Assembly (NCBI GenBank): GCA_049964655.1
Contig: JBMFXC010000032.1
Coordinates: forward strand, 1-27,014
Reading direction: 5' to 3'
Source of the DNA: JAJZJT01 sp049964655
GTDB lineage: Bacteria; Actinomycetota; Acidimicrobiia; Acidimicrobiales; RAAP-2
Length of the DNA: 27,014 bases
The notes under the pieces: generated by a model
What the model was told of the DNA's origin: nothing
The model's input: the letters and a program-made list of their open reading frames with translations, nothing else
The model's database searches: none
Part shown: positions 1-7,424 of the stretch, piece by piece
Position numbering within the stretch: position 1 is the stretch's first letter
How the letters are laid out: every line of letters starts with the position of its first letter
Translations under genes and position numbers: made by a program

Positions 1-70
1 AGTGCCAGCCGGTCAGTGCCAGCCGGTCAGTGCCAGCCGGTCAGTGCCAGCCGGTCAGTGCCAGCCGGTT
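1..70. repeat. 14-bp tandem repeat, five copies, at window edge and over a stop codon
   Basis: The unit AGTGCCAGCCGGTC is repeated five times with no mismatch except the last base of copy five. It starts at the first base of the window, so the true array may be longer. Read on the minus strand each unit contains TGA, and the TGA at 55-57 is the stop codon of the minus-strand gene that ends here. Because 14 is not a multiple of three, successive copies place TGA in all three minus-strand frames. The unit contains the self-complementary tetramer CCGG. Confidence 0.95.
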
Positions 71-528
71 GGGGTGCCCGGGGGGGCGGTGGGCGGAGCC
101 ACCGGAGGCGGCACGGCAGATGGGACCGCGCCCCACGGGTTCGTCGGAGCGGCCGCCGCAGGATGCCGTCGGTCGGTGGCACTGGAGAGCACCAGCACCG
201 GTCCGAGCAGGGCGACGCCCACCGAGAGGACCAGCACGGCGAAGCCGGTCAGGATGCGGGCGTCGGTGGCCGACTGGCACTCGCCGACGAACGCCAGCCA
301 CTCGGCTTGTCCCGATGGGTCGGACGAGGGCGGCTCGGCTCCCGCCCCGATCGAGCCAGGGTTGAAGAAAGCGGCAAGTGGCGCCTCGGAGCCCTTGCCG
401 GGCCCGCACGTGCCGCCGACTGCCGGTTGGGGTAGCGCAATGAGGACAGCGGTTAGGGCGATGGCTGCACCGAGGACGCCTACGAGAGCGAAGGCCAACC
501 TCGTCCAGGTCCGATAGGTGGATGACAT
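55..528 (-). CDS. small two-helix membrane protein with proline-rich tail, function unknown
   Basis: A 157-residue protein with two clear hydrophobic segments, about residues 10-33 and 92-115. Between them is an approximately 58-residue loop with one cysteine near each end (C41 in GGTCGP, C84 in GECQ), which could form a disulfide if the loop is outside the cell. After the second helix is a tail rich in Pro, Ala and Thr that ends in TGWH within the 14-bp repeat array. The ATG at 526-528 is preceded by AGGAG at 533-537, a short but usable spacing, and a TATCAT -10 element lies further upstream. I do not recognise the family. It is the last gene of a minus-strand run that includes the Lgt-like and NlpC/P60 genes, but a transposase remnant separates it from them. 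Confidence 0.75.
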   Translation of the reverse strand: MSSTYRTWTRLAFALVGVLGAAIALTAVLIALPQPAVGGTCGPGKGSEAPLAAFFNPGSIGAGAEPPSSDPSGQAEWLAFVGECQSATDARILTGFAVLVLSVGVALLGPVLVLSSATDRRHPAAAAPTNPWGAVPSAVPPPVAPPTAPPGTPTGWH

Positions 529-714
529 GTCACTCCTGGCAATTGAGCGCGACGTCGCATGATACGTGGTTGTCGAGGAACCCGGCAGGCAGGCCGCGTT
601 GACTCATCTAAAACCTCCGCGTAGCGCCATTCATTGCCTCACGTAGGACCTCCGCGTGGCGGGGGCCGCCGTGGAGGGCTCCAGACGGGCTACGCCCGCT
701 CCAGGGAGCTGTCG
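529..714. other. intergenic region with a possible forward promoter and a short direct repeat
   Basis: There is no coding signal on either strand. A possible plus-strand promoter is TTGACT (599-604), a 17-base spacer, then TAGCGC (622-627), an imperfect -10. The motif ACCTCCGCGT followed by (A/G)GCG occurs twice, near 614 and 649, about 36 bases apart. It could be the end of the decayed insertion element whose coding remnant begins at 715. Together with the remnant this makes about 360 bases without an intact gene. Confidence 0.4.
559..564 (-). promoter_or_regulatory. -10 element TATCAT for the two-helix membrane protein
   Basis: On the minus strand TATCAT lies about 30 bases before the ATG at 528. 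That would give a leader of roughly 24 bases containing the AGGAG at 533-537. No convincing -35 hexamer is visible. Confidence 0.4.
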
Positions 715-892
715 ATGAGCACCGCGGGTGCAGTGACGAACAAGCTGGTCCTCGCCGATCGCCAAGGATCCCGGTCCGAGACGTCGATGATCCTCGAAAA
801 GCTGTTGGAGTTGACCGGCTGGCATCGGGACCATGCCCGGGCGAGGCTCCGGGCGGCCAGACAGCCGCCCGTTCGCCCCGTTCGCGCTCAGT
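715..892 (+). pseudogene. N-terminal remnant of an integrase-type transposase
   Basis: From ATG 715, preceded by GGGAG, the frame encodes about 59 residues that look like the start of an integrase-catalytic-domain transposase. They include TNKLVLADRQGSRSE, then ILEKLLELTGWHRDHARARL, the helix-turn-helix-like segment found at the N terminus of such transposases in actinobacteria, followed by RAARQPPVRPVR. The resemblance stops at about 892. No DDE catalytic domain follows, and the rest of the open frame is antisense to the Lgt-like gene. The break coincides with the stop codon of that gene (888-890), suggesting that an insertion and deletion shaped its 3' end. The family assignment rests on remembered family features, not on a search. 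Confidence 0.6.
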
Positions 893-1880
893 CTGCAGCG
901 GCTGGGGGAACCGTTCCCGTGCTCACGGCGGCTGGTGCTCCAACCACGGCGTTGGCCGGTTGGGCGGAGTTCCCCGTTGCCGCCCTCCAGGTCGTCAGGG
1001 CGCGCCAGCGGAACGCGAGCACGACGACGCCGACGAGGGCGACGCCGACACCGGCTAGCTGCACGAGGAACGAGCCGAGGTGGCCCGGGTAGCTGAGCCA
1101 GAGGTACTGGTCGACGGAGCGCTCGATACCCCAGAGCAACAGGGTGACGCCGAGGACGATCCCCGCTGGCGGCAGACCGGCCAGCGGGTCTCCTGTCGGC
1201 TGGCCACCGTCGGCCGACCCCGTGTCTACGGGCGGTTCGCCGCCTGCCGCGTCGGGAAGCGAACTGGTCGCCGCCGAGGCGGTGACCAGTGAGCGCGCCG
1301 AGGCGAGGCTACGTAGCCACCGTTCGACGAGCAGGAGGACGCTGAAGATGGCGAAGTCCTCGACGGATTGGAAGATCGGGACGGGAAGCCGCTTGCCTAC
1401 CTGGTCGGCGTAGTACATACCGAACCACTGGTGGGTCGGGTGGCCGCCCCCGGCGCGCATGAGCTGTGGTCCGAGCAGCCGACCGAGCGACCACGACGCG
1501 ATCAGCACCGGTGCGACGAGATCGGCGAGACGCCCGATGGGGATCTGAGGGCAGCGGCGCCGGGCCGAGATGATCCCGACGGGGATGGCGGCGATCAGGC
1601 CGCCGAACGACGACAGGCCGCCCTGCCAGATGGCCACGATCTGGCCGGGGTGGTTCGAGTAGTACCCGAAGTTGGCGATCACGTGCATGGCGCGGGCACC
1701 AACGATGGCAGCGACGATGACCCATAGGAACATTCCGGTGACCCACTGCCAGGGGTAACCGGACCGACGGAGGCGACGCTCGAGGTAACGCAGGCCGAAC
1801 CAGAAGGTGATGGCCAGTCCGATCCCGTAGGTGTGGACCTCGAGGAACCAGATGTGGAAGGCGACGGGGATCGGTCTCAT
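888..1880 (-). CDS. divergent prolipoprotein diacylglyceryl transferase (Lgt) family membrane protein
   Basis: A 330-residue polytopic membrane protein with the general plan of Lgt. It has an early HTYGIGLAI segment (Tyr18 matches E. coli Tyr26), then GARAMHVI, WQGGLSSFGGLIA (residues 85-96), GRLLGPQL (133-140), and a late helix with GIERSVDQYLW. True Lgt transfers diacylglycerol to the lipobox cysteine of prolipoproteins in the plasma membrane. Several residues considered essential in E. coli Lgt are changed: His103 aligns with Phe92, Asn146 with Gly137, and Glu151 with Arg142. Arg143 is kept (Arg134). A Pro/Gly/Ser-rich loop of about 45 residues precedes the last helices. It may be a paralogue with another role. 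ATG 1880 has only a weak ribosome site; CATACT at 1896-1901 (minus) may be its -10. The 3' end abuts a transposase remnant. Confidence 0.75.
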   Translation of the reverse strand: MRPIPVAFHIWFLEVHTYGIGLAITFWFGLRYLERRLRRSGYPWQWVTGMFLWVIVAAIVGARAMHVIANFGYYSNHPGQIVAIWQGGLSSFGGLIAAIPVGIISARRRCPQIPIGRLADLVAPVLIASWSLGRLLGPQLMRAGGGHPTHQWFGMYYADQVGKRLPVPIFQSVEDFAIFSVLLLVERWLRSLASARSLVTASAATSSLPDAAGGEPPVDTGSADGGQPTGDPLAGLPPAGIVLGVTLLLWGIERSVDQYLWLSYPGHLGSFLVQLAGVGVALVGVVVLAFRWRALTTWRAATGNSAQPANAVVGAPAAVSTGTVPPAAAD

Positions 1881-1945
1881 GGCGGCGCGTCAACCAGTAT
1901 GCCCGACTCGGGCGGCCGAGCGAGCGTCGCCGTCAGAAGACGCCG

Positions 1946-3112
1946 TCAGGGAACCCGGCCGACGCCGGCGAATCCGGGCCCGGTCCGCACCGGTGTGATG
2001 TGCACCGTCGCTCCGGTGTAGGGGGCTTCGACCATCATGCCGCCGCCGACGTACATGGCCTCGTGCTGGGTTCCGCCGGGACCGTAGAAGAGAATGTCGC
2101 CCGGCTGGATGTCGGCGAGCGGGATGTGGATCGTGACGTCGTACTGGGCGCCCGAGAAGTGGGGGAGCGAGATGCCCACCTGGGCGTACGCCCACATCAC
2201 CAGCCCCGAGCAGTCGAACCCGGCCGGGGTCGTCCCACCCCACACGTAGGGCACGCCGACCTCGCGCTCGGCGGCCTGGACGGCGCCGGCAGCACCGGGG
2301 AGGAGTGGCGGGAGGTTGGTGGCGGCGACCGTCTGGTACGTGCCTGCCGGGCGGAGCGCCGCCTGGGCGGTGGCCTGCTCGGCGGCCAGGCGCGCTTGGA
2401 ACGCAGCCGCGGCCGCTGCCGCAGCCGCGGCCTGTTGCTGGGCGACGAGCTGCTTGATGTGCGCGTCGAGCCCGTTGAGCATGGACTGGTACTGGCCCAC
2501 CAGCACCGTCGAGCTGGCCTTGGCCTGGGCAGCCTGGTTCTCGGCGGCTCTGGCCTGTGCCTCCTGGGCGACGAGCGAGGTCTGCTGGGCGGTGAGCACC
2601 GCTTCCGCCGTGTGGAGCTGGTCGATGGTGGTGGTGACGTTGCCCCGGGCAATGGAGCTGTACTCGCTTCGTATGCCGGCTGTCGAGCCGTTCGACGAGA
2701 AGAGCGTGGTCAACTGGGCGCTCGATCCGTCGGTCATGTAGTCATCGAGCGCCTGCGTGCGCAGTTGCCCCTGGTCCTTCGAGACGGTCGTCTGCTCCGA
2801 GGCCAACTTGGCCCGGCCCTGGGCGATCGAGGCGTCGAGCTCGGCCACCCGGTAGCTGGCTGCTTCGTACTGACCGCTCTCTGCGGCGAGCTGCTGCTGG
2901 GTCGCCTGCAGCTTGGCTTCGACGGCGGCGGCCTGGGCCTTTGCCGTGGCCACGGGGTCGGCCCCGGCGGGACGCGCTACGAGGACCACCGGGGAGGTGA
3001 TCCCTGTGACGATAGCCACGACCAGCAGGGTTCGGACCCGGCGTGCCACGGCTTGGAACGTGCCGTGGGGTGCAGGTGGCTTCGCCGTCGAGCGGCGCTC
3101 GGCGTCAGTCAC
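1946..3112 (-). CDS. secreted NlpC/P60 peptidoglycan endopeptidase, RipA-like
   Basis: A 388-residue exported cell-wall hydrolase. A basic N terminus and hydrophobic stretch (about residues 24-50, ending PAGADP) form a signal peptide. Residues 53-255 are Ala/Gln-rich and should form a long coiled coil, including a run of ten alanines near 228-237. The NlpC/P60 domain fills residues 275-388: GVPYVWGGTTPAGFDCSGL carries nucleophile Cys301, His350 lies in TQHEAMYVGGG, and Glu362 in MVEAP. The spacings (49 and 12 residues) equal those of the Cys-His-Glu triad of mycobacterial RipA, which cleaves between D-Glu and mDAP in peptide stems. The start is GTG 3112. The gene is 65 bases upstream of the Lgt-like gene on the same strand and divergent from the dienelactone hydrolase, with a 126-base shared promoter region. 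Confidence 0.9.
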   Translation of the reverse strand: MTDAERRSTAKPPAPHGTFQAVARRVRTLLVVAIVTGITSPVVLVARPAGADPVATAKAQAAAVEAKLQATQQQLAAESGQYEAASYRVAELDASIAQGRAKLASEQTTVSKDQGQLRTQALDDYMTDGSSAQLTTLFSSNGSTAGIRSEYSSIARGNVTTTIDQLHTAEAVLTAQQTSLVAQEAQARAAENQAAQAKASSTVLVGQYQSMLNGLDAHIKQLVAQQQAAAAAAAAAAFQARLAAEQATAQAALRPAGTYQTVAATNLPPLLPGAAGAVQAAEREVGVPYVWGGTTPAGFDCSGLVMWAYAQVGISLPHFSGAQYDVTIHIPLADIQPGDILFYGPGGTQHEAMYVGGGMMVEAPYTGATVHITPVRTGPGFAGVGRVP

Positions 3113-3225
3113 AACGACGCAGTGTCTAGTCGACTGCCGTCAGGCGATGCAAGCACCCTCGGGTTGTCGCCGCCTCGCGACGATCCCGATGCGAGCTCGG
3201 CCGACCGGCTGCCCACCTGGTCCGG

Positions 3226-3231
3226 TAGGGT
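3226..3231 (+). promoter_or_regulatory. leaderless-type -10 element TAGGGT of the dienelactone hydrolase
   Basis: TAGGGT is followed by exactly seven bases and then ATG 3239. This is the spacing expected if transcription starts at or next to the start codon. There is no Shine-Dalgarno sequence. Confidence 0.55.
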
Positions 3232-3238
3232 GCGCCGT

Positions 3239-3931
3239 ATGGGTGAGACCATCGAATTCGCAAGCAACGGCGGGACCGCGTCTGGTTACCTCGCCACACC
3301 CGGCGGGGGCGCCGACGGCACCCCGGGGGTGGTCGTCCTGCAGGAGTGGTGGGGGCTCTTGCCACAGATCACCCGGACGTGTGACCGGTTCGCGGCGGCC
3401 GGGTTCACGGCGCTCGCTCCCGACCTCTACCACGGGACGACGGTGCCACTGACCGAGCCCGACGAAGCGGCCAAGCAGATGATGGCGTTGCGCATGGACA
3501 CGGCGGCCAAGGACCTGGGCGGCGCCGTCGACACGCTGCTCGCCCGCACCGGCCGTGATCGTGTGGGCGTGGTGGGGTTCTGCATGGGCGGCGGCCTGGC
3601 TCTGGTGCTGGCGACGCAACGCCCTGACGCAGTGGCTGCAGTGGTGCCGGCCTACGGGCTCATCCCTTGGCCCGATGCCACGCCTGACTACTCCAAGCTG
3701 ACCGCTGCCGTCCTCGGCCACGCAGCCGGCATGGACACCTTCTTCACCCCGCAGGCCGCCCGCGAGCTCGAAGCGCACTTGCGAGAGCTGGGCAAGGACG
3801 TGACGTTCCACCACTACGAAGGGGTGGACCACGCCTTCTTCAACGAGGACCGCCCGGAGGTCTACGACGAGCAGGCTGCCGAACTGTTGTGGCAGCGGAC
3901 CGTCGACTTCCTCCGCCAGCATCTCGGTTGA
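3239..3931 (+). CDS. dienelactone hydrolase family protein
   Basis: A 230-residue cytoplasmic alpha/beta hydrolase of the dienelactone hydrolase family. Family members open the lactone ring of dienelactones in chlorocatechol breakdown, but many homologues have other ester substrates. Features in order are Glu36 in LQEWWG (the glutamate that contacts the nucleophile in the Pseudomonas enzyme), the nucleophile motif GFCMGGG with Cys115, Asp166 in GHAAGMD, and His198 in GVDHAFFNED. The length is normal and the triad complete. The start at 3239 is chosen from the N-terminal family match (MGETIEF) and the TAGGGT element; the frame stays open upstream only as antisense of the NlpC/P60 gene. It is followed after 10 bases by the DUF885 gene, so the two probably form an operon. 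The true substrate cannot be told. Confidence 0.9.
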   Translation: MGETIEFASNGGTASGYLATPGGGADGTPGVVVLQEWWGLLPQITRTCDRFAAAGFTALAPDLYHGTTVPLTEPDEAAKQMMALRMDTAAKDLGGAVDTLLARTGRDRVGVVGFCMGGGLALVLATQRPDAVAAVVPAYGLIPWPDATPDYSKLTAAVLGHAAGMDTFFTPQAARELEAHLRELGKDVTFHHYEGVDHAFFNEDRPEVYDEQAAELLWQRTVDFLRQHLG

Positions 3932-3941
3932 CGGTCCGCAG

Positions 3942-5330
3942 GTGAGCCAGGCGCGTCGACCTTTCCTCGCGCCACCGGTCGAGCCCCATTCGCCGGTTGG
4001 CCGCTACCTGCGCTTGGGCTTGGCGCTCGGTCGACACCTCGACGGGCTCGTCGACGCCTACTACGGCCCGCCACACCTCGCTGCCGAGGCGGCCGACGGG
4101 CCGCCTCGGCAGCTCGGTTCGCTCGTCGCCGAGGCCCGAGCGCTGCTCGACGACCTCGACGGCTCGGCGCCGCTGGACACGCCCCCGGACGCAGGCCGGC
4201 GTGCTGACGGTCCCGCTGGCGTCCACGCCGGTGCTGTCCACGCCGCTTCTGTCGATGCCGGTGCCATCGATACCGGTGCCATCGATACCGGTGCTGTCGC
4301 AGCGGCTGGTGACGTCACTCGGCGGCAGTGGCTCCGCGCCCAGGTCGTCGGCCTCTCGGTGACGGCGCGCCGCCTTGGCGGCGAGAGGATCGCCTATGCC
4401 GACGAGGTCGAGTGGTGCTACGGCGTCCGTCCTCGCCGGGTCCCCGAGGACGACCTGGCTGCCGCCCACCGGCGGCTCGACGAGGTGCTTCCCGGATCGG
4501 GACCCCTCGACGAACGGCTGGTGGCTTGGCGCGAGTCGCACGCGGTGCCCCCCGAGCTGCTCCGGCCGGCCATCTCCTCGCTCATGGAGGACCTGCGGGA
4601 GCGCACGCGCCGGAGCTTCGGGCTACCCGACGGCGAGCACGTCGACTTCGAGCTGGTGACCGGAAAGCCGTGGGCCGGGTTCAACTACTACTTGGGTGAC
4701 CTGCACAGCCGAGTCGCCGTCAACGTCGATCTGCCCGTCCTGTCGACCAGCGTCGCCCACCTCGTCGCCCACGAGACCTACCCCGGTCACCACACCGAGC
4801 ACACCCGAAAGGAGATCGGCCTGGTACGGGACCGCCAGCGGGCCGAAGAGACCATCTTCCTCGTCGGCACCCCGCAGTGCCTGGTCGCCGAGGGCCTCGC
4901 CGACCTCGGTCTCGAGGTGGTCGCAGGCCAGCGTCCCGAGCCTGTCGTCGCCGAGCACCTCCACCCGCTCGGCATTCGCTACGACACCGACGTCGTGGCC
5001 GCCGTGGCAGTGGCGTCCGAGGCGCTTGGCGCCGTCCGACAGAACGCCGCCTTCCGGATCCACGAAGACGGCGCGGACCCCGAGGTGGTGGTAGCCGAGG
5101 TGGCCCGATGGGGTCTCCTGCCTCGTGACCGAGCCGAGAAAGCCGTCGCCTTCCTCACCCACCCGACCTGGCGCGCGTACCTCACCTGCTACGTGGAGGG
5201 GTACCGGCTGTGCCGGCGGTTCGTGGCCGGTGATCCAGCTCGTTTCGACCGGCTCCTCGCTGAGCAGCTGACACCCGCTCAGCTCGATGCCGAAGCGACC
5301 GAGGAGCCGGCTCGACCAGCACGGGCGTAG
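3942..5330 (+). CDS. DUF885 family protein (putative metallopeptidase)
   Basis: A 462-residue protein with the DUF885 hallmark HETYPGHH (residues 277-284) and a following glutamate-rich helix (EGLADLGLEV), which together look like a zinc site. Some members of the family are regarded as dipeptidase or carboxypeptidase-like enzymes, but the substrate is unknown. GFNYYLGDLHSRVAVNVDLP just before the motif is also typical. An unusual insert at residues 95-119 consists of five consecutive five-residue repeats (H/D-A/T-G/A-A/S-V/I), encoded by a 15-bp minisatellite. The GTG start at 3942 follows the dienelactone hydrolase by 10 bases. The last 149 bases overlap the 3' end of the MFS gene on the other strand. 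The protein is somewhat shorter than many DUF885 members, and no signal peptide is evident. Confidence 0.8.
   Translation: MSQARRPFLAPPVEPHSPVGRYLRLGLALGRHLDGLVDAYYGPPHLAAEAADGPPRQLGSLVAEARALLDDLDGSAPLDTPPDAGRRADGPAGVHAGAVHAASVDAGAIDTGAIDTGAVAAAGDVTRRQWLRAQVVGLSVTARRLGGERIAYADEVEWCYGVRPRRVPEDDLAAAHRRLDEVLPGSGPLDERLVAWRESHAVPPELLRPAISSLMEDLRERTRRSFGLPDGEHVDFELVTGKPWAGFNYYLGDLHSRVAVNVDLPVLSTSVAHLVAHETYPGHHTEHTRKEIGLVRDRQRAEETIFLVGTPQCLVAEGLADLGLEVVAGQRPEPVVAEHLHPLGIRYDTDVVAAVAVASEALGAVRQNAAFRIHEDGADPEVVVAEVARWGLLPRDRAEKAVAFLTHPTWRAYLTCYVEGYRLCRRFVAGDPARFDRLLAEQLTPAQLDAEATEEPARPARA
4224..4298 (+). repeat. 15-bp in-frame minisatellite in the DUF885 gene, five copies
   Basis: The copies resemble GATACCGGTGCCATC with single-base changes; the third to fifth are the most alike. 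Each encodes one five-residue unit (for example DTGAI), giving a repeated linker at residues 95-119. Its length could vary by slippage without breaking the frame. Confidence 0.85.
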
Positions 5331-7230
5331 CCGTCCCGGCGGCGACCGGCGTCGGAGGGGCGACCGGTGCGGGGCTGGGCGCAACGCCGGTGTCAGTACG
5401 ACTGGTCGACGGGCCGGTGTCGGTGCCGGTGTCCTGGCCATGGACGTACTTCCCACCCCGCATCCACGACGCTCCGGCGGCCAGCAGACAGGCCGCGGCG
5501 GCGAAGTCAAAGGCGAGGTCGAGCCCGTGCTTGAAGGGGTGGGCGATGAGGCTCGGGAAGAAGCTCCGACCAGTCAGGTAGCCGACCGTCGAAGCAGGGA
5601 GGTGGCTGAGCACAGCCGGACCGAGCAGCTTGGCGATCGGGTCGTAGCCGAGGAAGGCGGCGAAGAGGCTGCCCACCGGGGGGAGGTGTGACGTCGTGAC
5701 CGCGGCCTTCGTCGGTACGCCATGAGCCACCAGGCCGACGTACAGGTGGGTCGGGAGGGTCGAGGCCAGCCCGAGGATGATCAGGCTGAAGAACACGCCG
5801 ATGGAGAGGACCTGGGCAGAGTTCTGGAACGTGTTGAGCATTCCCGCTCCGGCGCCGCGCTGGTCGGGTGGCAGCGAGTTCATGATGCCGGCGCGGTTGG
5901 GCGAGGCGAAGATCCCCATGGCCAGGCCGTTCAGCAGGATCGCCCCGGCGAACGCCGGGTAGGGGAAGTCGATCGGCAGGAGCTCGAGGAGGACGAAGCT
6001 GACGGCTGCGAGCACCATGCCGCCGGTCGCGAAGGGCCGGGCCCCGAACCGGTCGGAGAGGATCCCCGACACCGGTCCCGAGACGAGGAAGCCGACGGTG
6101 AGTGGCACCATGTAGATGCCCGCCCAGAGCGGGGTCTCGGCGAAGCTGTAGCCGTGCAGCGGCAGCCAGATGCCCTGTAGCCAGATGATGAGGATGAACA
6201 TCATCCCGCCCCGACCGAGGGCAGCCAGCAGACTGGCCACGTTGCCCATCGAGAACGCCCGGATGGCGAAGAGCGGCAGGCGGAACATCGGATCGGCGAC
6301 CTTGGCCTCGATGACGCAGAAGACGGCAAGCACGATCACGCCGCCGACCAGCGCGCCGAGCACCATCGGGTTGCTCCAGCCCATGACGTGGCCGCCGTAG
6401 GGCTCGATGCCGTAGGTGATGCCGGTGAGCACGGCGACGAGGCCCACGGCGAAGGTGACGTTGCCCCACCAGTCGATCCGGGCCGGCCGGCGTTCTCCGA
6501 CGTCACGCAGCATCAGGTAGGCCCACGCTGTCCCGAAGAGGCCGACCGGGACCGAGACGAGGAAGACCAGGCGCCAGTCGACCGGTCCGAGCAGGCCGCC
6601 GATGACCAGGCCGATGAACGAGCCGGCGATGGCCGCCACCTGGTTGATGCCAAGGGCGAGACCACGCTGGTTGGTCGGGAAGGCGTCGGTCAGGATGGCG
6701 CTCGAGTTGGCCATGAGCAGGGCGGCTCCTACCCCCTGGAGCACGCGCATGGCGATGAGGTAAAGGGCCCCGGCTGGGCCGTGCATCCAGCTCAGTGACA
6801 GCAGGATCGAGAAGGCGGTGAACACGGCGAAGCCGAGGTTGTACATGCGGACTCGGCCGTACATGTCGCCGATGCGGCCGAAGCTGACCACGAGGACGGC
6901 GGTGACGACCATGAAGCCCATGAGCATCCAGAGCAGGTAGCCGGTGTTGCCTGGAGCGAGCGGGTCGAGCCCGATGCCTCGGAAGATGTCCGGCAGGGCG
7001 ATGAGCACGATCGACAGGTTGATCGTGGCCATGAGCACCCCGAGCGTGGTGTTCGACAACGCCACCCACTTGTAGCGGTCGGGGTGGCTCGGGGCTCGGC
7101 TACCCCGCCGGGGAGTGCGTCCGCCATCCCCAGGGGGCGTTGCCGGGGCGTTCACCCAACCGGCCGGAGCGGCACGTCCGGGGGCGGAGGGGTCCTCGTC
7201 TGGACCTGGTGTGGTCGTCTCGCTCGCCAT
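5182..7230 (-). CDS. MFS transporter, DHA2 (14-helix) drug exporter family
   Basis: A 682-residue inner-membrane transporter with the layout of the DHA2 (14-spanner) family, which exports drugs or metabolites by proton antiport. After a Pro/Gly-rich 50-residue cytoplasmic N terminus come TM1 (LGVLMATINLSIVLIALPDI), the loop motif GRIGDMYGRVRMY after TM2, RVLQGVGAALLMANSSAIL, then GPVDWRLVF and later helices up to about residue 605. DHA2 TM1 usually has a charged LDxT-type motif; here it is MATIN, so substrate coupling may differ. The C-terminal 80 residues are Thr/Pro/Arg-rich and low in complexity, and the last 49 are encoded antisense to the end of the DUF885 gene. ATG 7230 is leaderless: TAAACT lies six bases before it, with an imperfect palindrome beside it. 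Confidence 0.88.
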   Translation of the reverse strand: MASETTTPGPDEDPSAPGRAAPAGWVNAPATPPGDGGRTPRRGSRAPSHPDRYKWVALSNTTLGVLMATINLSIVLIALPDIFRGIGLDPLAPGNTGYLLWMLMGFMVVTAVLVVSFGRIGDMYGRVRMYNLGFAVFTAFSILLSLSWMHGPAGALYLIAMRVLQGVGAALLMANSSAILTDAFPTNQRGLALGINQVAAIAGSFIGLVIGGLLGPVDWRLVFLVSVPVGLFGTAWAYLMLRDVGERRPARIDWWGNVTFAVGLVAVLTGITYGIEPYGGHVMGWSNPMVLGALVGGVIVLAVFCVIEAKVADPMFRLPLFAIRAFSMGNVASLLAALGRGGMMFILIIWLQGIWLPLHGYSFAETPLWAGIYMVPLTVGFLVSGPVSGILSDRFGARPFATGGMVLAAVSFVLLELLPIDFPYPAFAGAILLNGLAMGIFASPNRAGIMNSLPPDQRGAGAGMLNTFQNSAQVLSIGVFFSLIILGLASTLPTHLYVGLVAHGVPTKAAVTTSHLPPVGSLFAAFLGYDPIAKLLGPAVLSHLPASTVGYLTGRSFFPSLIAHPFKHGLDLAFDFAAAACLLAAGASWMRGGKYVHGQDTGTDTGPSTSRTDTGVAPSPAPVAPPTPVAAGTATPVLVEPAPRSLRHRAERVSAAQRGAGRNELDHRPRTAGTAGTPPRSR

Positions 7231-7236
7231 ACAGCT

Positions 7237-7255
7237 AGTTTACGTGAACGTGAGA
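7237..7255 (-). promoter_or_regulatory. leaderless promoter of the MFS gene with candidate operator
   Basis: On the minus strand TAAACT (7237-7242) ends six bases before ATG 7230. Adjoining it on the plus strand is TTTACGTGAACGTGAGA, an imperfect palindrome of two ACGT cores around GA, equally readable as a direct repeat of ACGTGA. Its position over the -10 and spacer would suit a repressor site, as is common for exporter genes. No regulator gene lies in the window beside it. Confidence 0.45.
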
Positions 7256-7412
7256 TATTTCGATCACGGCACGCCGGCGGCCCGGCACGGGCGGGCACGT
7301 CGGCCCAGCTCGGGCGGCCCAGGCACGGGCGGACAGTGCGGCTCGACGGCGGCTCGAGGCCCGCTCGGCCGGCGGTGGACGGGCCAAGTTCCCCATGCCT
7401 GCCGACGCGGCC

Positions 7413-7418
7413 TACCAT
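7413..7418 (+). promoter_or_regulatory. leaderless-type -10 element TACCAT of mcl1
   Basis: TACCAT ends six bases before ATG 7425. This supports that start over an in-frame ATG at 7395, which would lie upstream of the transcript. Confidence 0.55.
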
Positions 7419-7424
7419 CTCGGC

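Noticed and set aside
2000..3238. Long open frame upstream of and in frame with the dienelactone hydrolase
   Set aside because: It is antisense to the NlpC/P60 gene, has no domain of its own, and the TAGGGT element and family N terminus place the start at 3239.
7395..7424. ATG 7395 as the mcl1 start
   Set aside because: The TACCAT -10 element lies after it, and the extra ten residues have no family match.
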